DNA from: Poseidonibacter antarcticus
Lineage (GTDB): Bacteria > Campylobacterota > Campylobacteria > Campylobacterales > Arcobacteraceae
DNA length: 64,000 nt
Reading direction: 5' to 3'
Assembly: GCF_003667345.1 (NCBI RefSeq)
Contig: NZ_RCWF01000001.1
Coordinates: 1-64,000, forward strand
The notes under the pieces were generated by a model. That model was not told the origin of the DNA. It saw nothing but the letters and a program-made list of their open reading frames with translations, and did no database searches. The position numbers and the translations under genes were made by a program. Below are positions 26,934-34,701 of the stretch, in pieces; within the stretch, counting starts at the first letter, position 1, and each line of letters begins with the position of its first letter.

Positions 26934-28901
26934 ATGTTTAAAGAATTTAATTTAGAAAAATTAACAGATTCAAAAGTGTTACTAGAAAAGTTATTAGAAC
27001 AATCTAAGAATGAAATATTAAAATTAATGGAAATAGAAAATAAAACTTATGAAAATTTTGTTATGCCATATGAAGAAATAGGGGAGGGTATAAATGATTT
27101 TGTAACTCCAATTTTTCATATAGATTCAGTTAAGAATTCTGAAATTACTGGAAAAGTTTATCAAGAATGTCTTCCTGTTATTTCAAAATATGAGACTTGG
27201 ATATCACAAAATGATAATATTTATAAGGCTTTAAAAGATATACAGTCTAACTATAAAACTACTTTAAATGGTATACAAAATAAAGTATTAGAAAATGAAA
27301 TTAGAGATTTTAAACTTTCTGGTTCACACTTAGATAAGGATAAAAAGAAAAGATTAGAAGAAATAAATTTAACATTGAGTGAAATATCTCATAAGTTCTC
27401 ACAAAATCTTCTTGATGCTACCAATGATTATGAAATGATTATTGAAAATAAAGAAGATGTTAAAGAAATACCTGTTTCTGATTTAGAACTTGCAGCATTT
27501 GAAGAAGATGGAATTACTAAATATAAATTTACTTTACAAATACCTTCTTATATGGCTTATATTACATATGGTACATCTAGAGAGAAAAGAGAAGAGTTAT
27601 ACAAAGCGTATTGTACCAGAGCACCTGAAAATGGAAAAGTAATTGAGAAAATTCTAAGTTTAAAAAATGAAAAAGTTAAAATCTTAGGTTTTAAATCTTA
27701 CTCAGAATATTCGTTACAAACTAAAATGGCTTCAAAAGAAGAAGAAGTTATAACTTTCTTAGAAGAATTAGGTCATAAAGGTAAAGCAAAAGCAATTGAA
27801 GAAATAGAAGAATTAAAACAACTTGCAGCTAAAGATGGTATTAATGACTTTAGATCTTCAGATATGGCTTATTATTCAGAGAAACTAAAAAAAGCTAAAT
27901 ATGATTTAGATGAAGAATATTATAGACCTTATTTTGAACAAAAATCTGTTCTTACTGGTTTCTTTGAGTTCTTACACCAAATGTTTGATGTTAAATTTGT
28001 TGAAGTTAACGCTCAAGCATGGGATGAAAAAGTAAAAGTTTATAACCTTTTAACTAATGATAAAGAAATTGGAAGAATATATATTGATTTAGAAGCTAGA
28101 AAAGACAAAAGAGGGGGTGCGTGGATGAATAACTGGCATTCTCACTATATTAATGCTAAGGGTGATAAAAAACTTCCTACAGCTTTTATTGTTTGTAATT
28201 TCCCACAATCAACAAAAACAACTCCATCTTTATTAAGACATTCTGATGTAGTTACGTTATTTCATGAGATGGGTCATGCTTTACATCATTTATTAAGTGA
28301 TATAAGTGAGCCTTATGTTAGTGGGATTTCTGGTGTTGCTTGGGATACAGTTGAATTTCCATCACAATTCTTAGAATATTTTTCATATGATAAAGATGTT
28401 TTAAAACTTTTTGCTAAACATTATAAAACAAAAGAAGTATTAGATGATGAAGCAATCAACAGAATTATAAAAGCTAAAAACTTTCAATCATCATTAGCAT
28501 TAGTTAGACAAGTTGAATTTGCATTGTTTGATTTTAAACTATATCAAGACTTATACAAAAGTGAAAAAGAAGTTCAAGATTTATTAGATAGTATTAGAGC
28601 TGAATTTGCAGCTATGATTCCTCCATCATATAATAAATTTCAAAATGGTTTTTCTCATATATTTGCAGGTGGATATTCAGCTGGGTATTATTCATATAAA
28701 TGGGCTGAAGTACTAAGTGCTGATGCTTTCTATATGTTTATTGATTCTAAAAATATATTTAATAAAGAACTTGCTATGAAATATAAAGAGACTATATTAT
28801 CAAAGGGTGGTTCTGCAAATATGGATGAATTATTCTACAATTTTGCACAAAGAAAGCCAAGTGTTGATTCTTTATTGAAAATTGATGGAATTATTAGCTA
28901 A
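26934..28901 (+). CDS. M3 family oligopeptidase (oligopeptidase A-like)
   Basis: Cytosolic zinc metallopeptidase that degrades short peptides. The zinc motif is in FHEMGHALHHLL near residue 445, with the third ligand Glu in the following VEFPSQFLE segment. The C-terminal SHIFAGGYSAGYYSYKWAEVLSAD is a signature of the prlC/dcp branch. It is 655 aa, a normal length, with no signal peptide. An AAAGG site precedes the ATG. Confidence 0.93.
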   Translation: MFKEFNLEKLTDSKVLLEKLLEQSKNEILKLMEIENKTYENFVMPYEEIGEGINDFVTPIFHIDSVKNSEITGKVYQECLPVISKYETWISQNDNIYKALKDIQSNYKTTLNGIQNKVLENEIRDFKLSGSHLDKDKKKRLEEINLTLSEISHKFSQNLLDATNDYEMIIENKEDVKEIPVSDLELAAFEEDGITKYKFTLQIPSYMAYITYGTSREKREELYKAYCTRAPENGKVIEKILSLKNEKVKILGFKSYSEYSLQTKMASKEEEVITFLEELGHKGKAKAIEEIEELKQLAAKDGINDFRSSDMAYYSEKLKKAKYDLDEEYYRPYFEQKSVLTGFFEFLHQMFDVKFVEVNAQAWDEKVKVYNLLTNDKEIGRIYIDLEARKDKRGGAWMNNWHSHYINAKGDKKLPTAFIVCNFPQSTKTTPSLLRHSDVVTLFHEMGHALHHLLSDISEPYVSGISGVAWDTVEFPSQFLEYFSYDKDVLKLFAKHYKTKEVLDDEAINRIIKAKNFQSSLALVRQVEFALFDFKLYQDLYKSEKEVQDLLDSIRAEFAAMIPPSYNKFQNGFSHIFAGGYSAGYYSYKWAEVLSADAFYMFIDSKNIFNKELAMKYKETILSKGGSANMDELFYNFAQRKPSVDSLLKIDGIIS

Positions 28902-28952
28902 ATTTTGCAATAATAACGATCTAATAATAATATCAATAAGGATTTAATACAA

Positions 28953-29414
28953 ATGACAAATGCAGAAACAATTTCAAAACTAAATAATGCTTTAAATACT
29001 TTAATAAAAGCCTATGAAGAACTTGAAGAAAAAAATAGTAACTTAGAAACTAAAATAAGTGAACTAGAAGATGAAATACTTGATCTTGAAGTAGCTAAAG
29101 AAGATTTAGAATCTAATGTACATGAATTTAAGACACATACAGAAGAAGATAATTCAAATATATCTTCAATGTTAGGAAAAATTCAAGGTTTATTAAATAA
29201 AAAAGTTGAAATAGGTGGTTCTAAAGATGAATTATCAGTTAATAGTGACGAGACGGAAACTGTAGAAGAAGATGAAGAGAAGAAGAGTGAAGAAGACGAA
29301 TCTATAATAGATATTAATGATTTAGATAAAGATGATTTAAATGAAAAAAAATCTGATGATAATAAAATAGATTTAAATAGAATGGCATCATTATTAAATG
29401 GTTTTAATAATTAG
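28953..29414 (+). CDS. Acidic coiled-coil protein, unknown function
   Basis: A 153-aa protein. Residues about 5-65 form a strong heptad coiled coil rich in Leu/Glu/Lys (LNNALNTLIKAYEELEEKN...). A very acidic low-complexity stretch (Glu/Asp/Ser/Lys, about 85-135) and a short conserved-looking end NRMASLLNGFNN follow. No enzyme motif. It has a good AAGGA site and is probably in one unit with the gene at 29426. I cannot name it. Confidence 0.72.
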   Translation: MTNAETISKLNNALNTLIKAYEELEEKNSNLETKISELEDEILDLEVAKEDLESNVHEFKTHTEEDNSNISSMLGKIQGLLNKKVEIGGSKDELSVNSDETETVEEDEEKKSEEDESIIDINDLDKDDLNEKKSDDNKIDLNRMASLLNGFNN

Positions 29415-29425
29415 TAAAAGTAATA

Positions 29426-29704
29426 ATGATTACACTAGTAAATAAAATATCTTTGTATAACACTTTTGGTGTTGATAATTTTAACTCTATTGAGGAGGCC
29501 ATAAATACTATGGCCCCTTCTATGGTAGAGTACTATTTATCAGACTTAAGTGAATATTCTGAGGACATTTATTTAAATAAAAAAGATATAGAAAATACTC
29601 TTTCATTAGGGGATTATAACTTATACATAGATTATAATGATAATATCTATTTAGAATTAGACAATAATCAAACTTCAGTTTATGAAACAGCTTCTTTCTG
29701 GTAG
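29426..29704 (+). CDS. Small acidic protein, unknown function
   Basis: A 92-aa protein, rich in Tyr, Asn, Asp and Ser, with alternating hydrophobic residues that suggest beta strands (DYNLYIDYNDNIYLELDN). There are no cysteines, membrane spans or known motifs. It starts 11 bp after the coiled-coil gene and ends 13 bp before the convergent xerH. The reading frame and base use match its neighbours, so I take it as real. Confidence 0.6.
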   Translation: MITLVNKISLYNTFGVDNFNSIEEAINTMAPSMVEYYLSDLSEYSEDIYLNKKDIENTLSLGDYNLYIDYNDNIYLELDNNQTSVYETASFW

Positions 29705-29717
29705 TTATAATACCCCT

Positions 29718-30776
29718 TTAATCCATTATATTTGTAGTGGCTTTTAATCTATTTTTATCAAAGTGTGTATATATTCTAGATGTATTAATATCTGCATGAC
29801 CTAATGCTTCTTGAACCAAAATCAAGTCATGATGTTTTTGGTATAAAAGAGTTGCAAAAGAGTGTCGTAGCATATGAGCACCATTTTTTTCTTTTCTAAT
29901 ACCTGCACTAATTAAAATATTTTCAACTACACGACTAACATAGCTTTGACTTAATCTATTGCCTTTTTGATTACAAACTAATAAATCATTATCATTGCAT
30001 ACTCTTATTTTAAGCCAGTTATTTAAATCATTTTCTATGATATTTGCTTTAATCATAACAACTCTTGGTTTATTACCTTTTCCTTTTATTTGTAATAAAT
30101 AAACATCTTCTTCTTTATAAATATCTTTTAAATCTAAATTTAACATTTCAGATACACGAATACCTGTATAAATTATCATTTTTATAATTAGTCTATTTCT
30201 ATATGATGTCTTTTCTGTAAACTTATATTCATCTATTGCAATTAAGAACTTATTGATTTCATCTTTATTCATAAAAGAGGGTAGTTTTGTACCAGATTTC
30301 CCAGATAGACCACCCCAGTTTTTCAACTCAATCTTATACATATATGAATTACCATTTTCTGTTTCATTTTGTTTATCAATATAAGTAAAAAGTCCAAGTA
30401 GGGCGATTCTATAATTTTTCTTTGTAGCATCTGATAATCTACTAGTGCTTGAAGCTAAAAAATCACTTAGTAATTCTTCATCAATTTCTTTCATAGAAGC
30501 TAAGCCTAAATCTATTAAAAAGTTAAAGAATTTTACTAAAGGATTAAAATATGTATTAATTCCAGCTAAACCAATATTTCTAGCATCTTTTACTAATATT
30601 GATAATTCTTCAATTGAAGAAGTTCCAATTATTAACTTTTTTATAATAAGTGCAAGTTTATCTTTATCATTAACTTGTCTATTTGATAATGATGTTAATT
30701 TATATCTTACAAAACGCTCAATCCAGAATAATAAGGTTTTATCAAAATTATTAGTAAAATCTAGATCATATCTCAT
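29718..30776 (-). CDS. xerH: XerH-type tyrosine recombinase (copy 1)
   Basis: Site-specific recombinase; in Campylobacterota a single XerH acts on difH to resolve chromosome dimers. It has all catalytic elements: Arg in TGIRVSEML, Lys in KGKGNKPRV, HMLRHSFAT, then LGHADINTSRIYTH with the histidine and tyrosine nucleophile. Residues 1-150 form the core-binding domain. The length is 352 aa. AAAGG precedes the ATG. A divergent paralogue follows at 30947, so one of the two may have a specialised role. Which copy is the housekeeping enzyme is not visible from sequence alone. Confidence 0.9.
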   Translation of the reverse strand: MRYDLDFTNNFDKTLLFWIERFVRYKLTSLSNRQVNDKDKLALIIKKLIIGTSSIEELSILVKDARNIGLAGINTYFNPLVKFFNFLIDLGLASMKEIDEELLSDFLASSTSRLSDATKKNYRIALLGLFTYIDKQNETENGNSYMYKIELKNWGGLSGKSGTKLPSFMNKDEINKFLIAIDEYKFTEKTSYRNRLIIKMIIYTGIRVSEMLNLDLKDIYKEEDVYLLQIKGKGNKPRVVMIKANIIENDLNNWLKIRVCNDNDLLVCNQKGNRLSQSYVSRVVENILISAGIRKEKNGAHMLRHSFATLLYQKHHDLILVQEALGHADINTSRIYTHFDKNRLKATTNIMD

Positions 30777-30826
30777 TTTAAGCCTTTAATATAATATTTT
30801 AAGTATTATACTTTTCTAAGTTTAAC

Positions 30827-30840
30827 TTAGTCTTGAAAAC
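30827..30840 (+). repeat. Half-site repeat of the dif-like arm
   Basis: TTAGTCTTGAAAAC, identical over 14 nt and in the same direction as 32039-32052, the left arm of the dif-like site beyond xerH2. It lies in the xerH1-xerH2 divergent gap, but the second arm and centre are not present here, so it looks like a partial copy or single binding site. Confidence 0.5.
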
Positions 30841-30890
30841 AAGCGTTATATTTAGTATAATAGAACAACAAAATAGTAAATATATTATAA

Positions 30891-30918
30891 TTTGGAAATT
30901 ATAGTTTCCAAAAGTAAA
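30891..30918 (+). repeat. Dif-like site 1 (imperfect palindrome upstream of xerH2)
   Basis: Arms TTTGGAAA and TTTCCAAA (30891-30898, 30905-30912) around an asymmetric centre TTATAG. Twenty-four of 28 nt match the reverse complement of 32038-32065. Size and layout (two ~11-bp arms, ~6-bp centre) are those of a Xer recombination site. It ends 28 bp before the xerH2 start codon. Use as a recombination site is inferred. Confidence 0.55.
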
Positions 30919-30946
30919 TAGTATATATTTGATTAAAAGGTTAAAA

Positions 30947-31999
30947 TTGAAATACCCATTAGACTGTGAAGCTTCATTTAAAAATACATACTTGTTTTGG
31001 TTATCAAGGTTTATTAGAAATAAAATTACAGGTTTATCAAATAGACAAGTTAACAATAAAGAACGTTTAGCTCAAATACTTCAAGAACTAATATTAGGTT
31101 TTGATTCAATTAAGGAATTGAAACTTGTAGTTAAGGAAGTTAGAAATATAGGAATTAATAGTATTCATGTATATTATATACCACTTGAAAAATTATATAC
31201 TTTTTTAATTAATTATGGTGCTGCATCTATGAAAGAAATTGATGAAGAATTACTAAGTGATTTTTTAGCTACTGAAACAAGTACATTATCAGATGCTACA
31301 AAGAAAAACTATAGAATTGCTTTAATTACCTTTTTTAATTACTTAGATAAACAAAATGAAGCAGAAAATGGAAATGTCTATAGATATGGAATTGAATTAA
31401 AAAATTGGGGTGGTCTATCTGGGAAATCTGGTACAAAACTACCCTCTTTTATGCAAAAAGATGAAGTTAGTACTTTTATACAAGCAATTGAATCTTATCC
31501 CTTTAGTTCAAAAATAGCTGCAAGAAATAGACTTATGATAAAAATAATTCTATACACAGGAATAAGAGTTAGCGAAGCAATAAATATTGATTTAAAAGAT
31601 TTTAATAAAGATGGCAATGCTTATATTATACAAGTTAGAGGAAAAGGAAATAAGCCTAGAGTTGTTATGATTAAAGAAGAAATTATTAGAAAAGATTTAA
31701 AAGAATGGAATGAAGTTAAATCTTCTTCTAATAATTTACTTTTATGTAATCAAAAAGGTAATCCTCTAAGCCAAGCTTATATTAGTAGTATAGTAGAAAA
31801 AATACTTTTAAGTGTTGGAATAAGAAAAGAAAAAAATGGTGCTCATATGTTAAGACATACTTTTGCTACAATGCTTTATCAAAAAAGTAAAGATTTAATA
31901 TTAGTTCAAGAATCATTAGGACATGCAGATATTAATACATCTAGAATATATACACATTTTGATAAAGATAGATTAAAACAAACTACAGATATTTTTTAA
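30947..31999 (+). CDS. XerH-type tyrosine recombinase (copy 2)
   Basis: Paralogue of the divergent gene at 29718, similar over the whole length and roughly 60% identical by eye. The catalytic residues are intact: TGIRVSEAI, RGKGNKPRV, HMLRHTFAT, and LGHADINTSRIYTH. The most conserved stretches are SMKEIDEELLSDFLA and ELKNWGGLSGKSGTKLPSFM. The start is TTG at 30947 (350 aa; AAAAGG 6 nt upstream), and the N terminus MKYPLDC then aligns with MRYDLDF of copy 1. Dif-like sites in opposite orientation lie on both sides of the gene, so it could act on its own locus. Confidence 0.9.
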   Translation: MKYPLDCEASFKNTYLFWLSRFIRNKITGLSNRQVNNKERLAQILQELILGFDSIKELKLVVKEVRNIGINSIHVYYIPLEKLYTFLINYGAASMKEIDEELLSDFLATETSTLSDATKKNYRIALITFFNYLDKQNEAENGNVYRYGIELKNWGGLSGKSGTKLPSFMQKDEVSTFIQAIESYPFSSKIAARNRLMIKIILYTGIRVSEAINIDLKDFNKDGNAYIIQVRGKGNKPRVVMIKEEIIRKDLKEWNEVKSSSNNLLLCNQKGNPLSQAYISSIVEKILLSVGIRKEKNGAHMLRHTFATMLYQKSKDLILVQESLGHADINTSRIYTHFDKDRLKQTTDIF

Positions 32000-32029
32000 G
32001 TAAAAATGAAAAGTTTTTTTACTTAAAAA
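31993..32029 (+). repeat. AT-only hairpin at the end of xerH2
   Basis: Perfect 14-bp inverted repeat TTTTTAAGTAAAAA / TTTTTACTTAAAAA around a 9-nt loop, overlapping the xerH2 stop. No G-C-rich stem or clear T tail, so only a weak terminator candidate. Confidence 0.4.
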
Positions 32030-32037
32030 TAAGTCAT

Positions 32038-32065
32038 TTTAGTCTTGAAAACTATAATTTTCAAA
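32038..32065 (-). repeat. Dif-like site 2 (downstream of xerH2, inverted relative to site 1)
   Basis: On the plus strand it carries TTGAAAA...TTTTCAA arms (32045-32051, 32058-32064) around CTATAA; on the minus strand its centre reads TTATAG like site 1. It resembles, from memory, Campylobacterota difH, whose arms carry GAAAAC/GTTTTC. Of the two sites it is the one closer to that pattern. It lies 24 bp after the cheB stop on the minus strand. Confidence 0.6.
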
Positions 32066-32088
32066 CAAAGATATAAATAGTAAAATAT

Positions 32089-33162
32089 CTAAACTTTTTT
32101 ACCTTCTGAATAATGTATAATATTTTGTGCAATTTTATCTAATGGAATAATATCTTTTACTGCTCCTATTTTTATAGCTTTTGCTGGCATACCAAATACT
32201 ACACAAGATTTTTCATCTTGTGCAATTGTATAAACATTATTATCAAACATATTTTTCATTGCTATCATTCCATCATCACCCATACCTGTCATAATTATAG
32301 CCATTGCACTTGATCCTATAACATTATTTACAGATCTATATAAAACATCTACACTTGGTTTATGCTGACTAACTTTTTTTGTATCTAATAATTTAATTCT
32401 GTATCCTAATCTTGCTTTTTCAATTGTTAAATGCATATTACCAGGAGCTAAATATGCATGTCCTTTTTCTAAGATCATACCATCTTTTGCTTCATTAACA
32501 ATTACTTCTGAATTATCATTTAATCTATGAGCAAGTGAATTTGAAAAACCATAAGGAATATGTTGAACAATTAATATTGGAGGTAATTGGGAAGGGAGTT
32601 CTAAAAAAATTTTTAATAAAGCTTCAACACCACCTGTTGAAGAACCCATTGCAATTATCTTATCTCCTTTCCCTTTTATTGGACGAGAAGGAATAACATC
32701 ATCAGGATGAATTTTATATTCAATTTCCTGAATGGTACTTTTTTTTTGAATTAAAGCTTTAGGTTTCTTCAAGGTATATCTTTTAAGTAAGAAAGTTAAA
32801 CTTAAGAGAGTTTCTTTTATTCTTTTGTGAAAAGATATCATTGATTCTTTTGCTTCTGGTTTTGGAATAAAACCAACTGCTCCATCATCAAAAATATCAT
32901 TGCCACGTACGCCCTCTCCTGAAATAATAACAGCAGGCATTGGATGAAGTCTCATTAAGTTTCTTAAAAAAACAACACCATTCATTTTAGGCATATTTAT
33001 ATCAATAGTTACCATATCAGGTTCATATTGCTTTATTTTTTCTCTAGCATCAAAAGCATCTACAGCACTTGATATAACTTCAAACTCATCTATATCATTA
33101 ATCATATCTTTTAAGATTCGTCTCATTGAAGCTGAATCATCAATAACTAAAACTGTATACAC
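32089..33162 (-). CDS. cheB: Chemotaxis methylesterase CheB
   Basis: Removes methyl groups from chemoreceptors. The N-terminal receiver domain has acidic residues in VIDDSASMRR and the phosphorylated Asp in MVTIDINMPKMNG. The C-terminal esterase has serine in MGSSTGG, histidine in QHIPYGFSNSLAHRL and aspartate in MTGMGDDG. I choose the GTG at 33162 (357 aa): the protein then starts MYTVLVIDD, and GGGTGG lies upstream. The open frame runs on to 33375, but that part overlaps cheD and is Lys/Leu-rich noise. It ends the che operon. Confidence 0.94.
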   Translation of the reverse strand: MYTVLVIDDSASMRRILKDMINDIDEFEVISSAVDAFDAREKIKQYEPDMVTIDINMPKMNGVVFLRNLMRLHPMPAVIISGEGVRGNDIFDDGAVGFIPKPEAKESMISFHKRIKETLLSLTFLLKRYTLKKPKALIQKKSTIQEIEYKIHPDDVIPSRPIKGKGDKIIAMGSSTGGVEALLKIFLELPSQLPPILIVQHIPYGFSNSLAHRLNDNSEVIVNEAKDGMILEKGHAYLAPGNMHLTIEKARLGYRIKLLDTKKVSQHKPSVDVLYRSVNNVIGSSAMAIIMTGMGDDGMIAMKNMFDNNVYTIAQDEKSCVVFGMPAKAIKIGAVKDIIPLDKIAQNIIHYSEGKKV

Positions 33163-33187
33163 AAAGAACCACCCTATTTCATAAAAT

Positions 33188-33859
33188 CTAAAAAAGTTCA
33201 ATTTCCATTTGAGCTTCTTCCTTTTCAATTCCGAATAAATCAACTGCACCAACGTATTCTTTGATAACTGGTGCTTTTGTAATCTCTTTTTGTAAAGATT
33301 TTTCTTCAGATACAATTTTACTATCTGTTTCACTTTTTTGTGTAACTTTAATAAATGTTTTAAAATCATTAGCAAGTAAGATCAATCTACCATGTTCTCC
33401 TCGTGTATGTTCACTTATTAAGGTAAAACCTTCTGATCTACAAAAGTCTTTTGCAAATTCCACATTTCTTTGTCCAATAGATTCAGATGAAACATTAATC
33501 TGCATAATATCAGCACCACCAGATATTTTTGCAACCATATTTTTTTTGCTACATCCTAATTTATACATTTCATTAAGCATTGCTTCAACAGAATACAATC
33601 CATATTTCATATCATCATTGTTATTATCTGTTGTAGGAAGTAAAAAGTGATTCATCCCTTTAATTTTATTAACTTTATCAAAAAACATAATGGCAACACA
33701 AGATCCTAACAAAGTTTTAAAAGCAATTTCTTCAATATCATTTCCAACTGCAAATTCTCCACCAATTACTGTGTGAGTAAAGAAACCTTTTGTTTTTTGT
33801 GTATATCTTATAGCAGAAGTTTTTTCAATACTTCCATCTTTATGTCCGATTATAATCAA
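33188..33859 (-). CDS. cheD: Chemoreceptor glutamine deamidase CheD with C-terminal extension
   Basis: Deamidates receptor glutamines to glutamates. Catalytic Cys in LLGSCVAIMFFD and His in IKGMNHFLLP are present, plus KISGGADIM and GQRNVEFA. The protein is 223 aa, about 60 longer than usual, because of a Lys/Glu-rich tail ending VDLFGIEKEEAQMEIELF. That tail could bind CheC, CheA or a receptor, but this is a guess. Its start overlaps the cheR stop by 4 nt. Confidence 0.93.
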   Translation of the reverse strand: MIIIGHKDGSIEKTSAIRYTQKTKGFFTHTVIGGEFAVGNDIEEIAFKTLLGSCVAIMFFDKVNKIKGMNHFLLPTTDNNNDDMKYGLYSVEAMLNEMYKLGCSKKNMVAKISGGADIMQINVSSESIGQRNVEFAKDFCRSEGFTLISEHTRGEHGRLILLANDFKTFIKVTQKSETDSKIVSEEKSLQKEITKAPVIKEYVGAVDLFGIEKEEAQMEIELF

Positions 33860-34701
33860 AAAATTTCCTTCTCTTTAATAAAAATATTTTGCCCTACTCT
33901 TTTTACATAATTAACCAAATCTTGAGGATTCTCAGAGTGTCCTAAATACAATGTTCCTCCAATTTTTAAATAAGAAAAGAGTCTTTTTAATATTTTATTT
34001 TGATCTGAAGAAGAAAAATAAATAAGAACATTTCTACAAAAAATAATATCAAATTGATTTTTTGCAAAAGGATAAGAATCATCATTTAAATTCATTACCT
34101 CGAAAGATAACATCTTTCTTAATTCATCTTTTACTTTAATAAGTATTTCTTCACCTGATAAATTTCTTTGAATTCTCCGCTTAAAATATTTAGAAGGTTT
34201 AATCCAAGATGGAAATTCCTTTGAAGATTTAGAATATCTATATACTCCATTTGCAGCATATTGTAAAACATTTGTATCAATATCTGTAGCAATTATAGAT
34301 GCATTTAGTCTTTTTCCTATTTTATCTTGTACTTCTAAAACTGTCATTGCCATAGAATATGGTTCTTCACCTGTAGAAGAAGCAGAGCAATACATATTAA
34401 TTTTATTTCCTGATTTAGCAAGATTTGGGAGTGCTCTATTTTTTAAATCCAAAAAATGAAAATCTTCTCTAAAAAAATGAGTTTTATTAGTGGTAAAAGA
34501 GTTGATAAATTCAGTAACATATGAACCATTTTCGATTAGTTTAAGAAGATCTTCAATATTACCTTGATATTTACTATCTCTTTTTAACTTATCAATTCTG
34601 TTAGATATCATTATATCTTTATTATCTGCAAGAGTAATACCAGTTAATGCATACAGAAGTTTTTTTACTTTTTTATGAATATCATCTGTAGAGTAACTCA
34701 T
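33856..34701 (-). CDS. cheR: Chemotaxis protein methyltransferase CheR
   Basis: SAM-dependent methylation of receptor glutamates. It has an N-terminal helical domain (LLYALTGITLADNKDIMISNRIDKL), then the SAM domain with FFREDFHF, MYCSASSTGEEPYSMAM and IIATDIDTNVL, followed by FDIIFCRNVLIYF. No C-terminal TPR. It is 281 aa, normal. It starts immediately after the cheA stop (TAA-ATG) and overlaps cheD by 4 nt. Confidence 0.96.
   Translation of the reverse strand: MSYSTDDIHKKVKKLLYALTGITLADNKDIMISNRIDKLKRDSKYQGNIEDLLKLIENGSYVTEFINSFTTNKTHFFREDFHFLDLKNRALPNLAKSGNKINMYCSASSTGEEPYSMAMTVLEVQDKIGKRLNASIIATDIDTNVLQYAANGVYRYSKSSKEFPSWIKPSKYFKRRIQRNLSGEEILIKVKDELRKMLSFEVMNLNDDSYPFAKNQFDIIFCRNVLIYFSSSDQNKILKRLFSYLKIGGTLYLGHSENPQDLVNYVKRVGQNIFIKEKEIF

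Noticed and set aside
29718-31999. Integrative element bounded by the Xer genes
   Set aside because: No cargo genes between them and no tRNA target; the flanking genes are ordinary core or small unknown genes.
31993-32029. Strong terminator after xerH2
   Set aside because: The stem is only A-T with one G-C and no T tail; kept only as a weak hairpin.
33163-33375. Long reading of cheB from 33375
   Set aside because: This part overlaps cheD in another frame and is Lys/Leu-rich; GTG at 33162 gives the exact receiver-domain start with a ribosome site.
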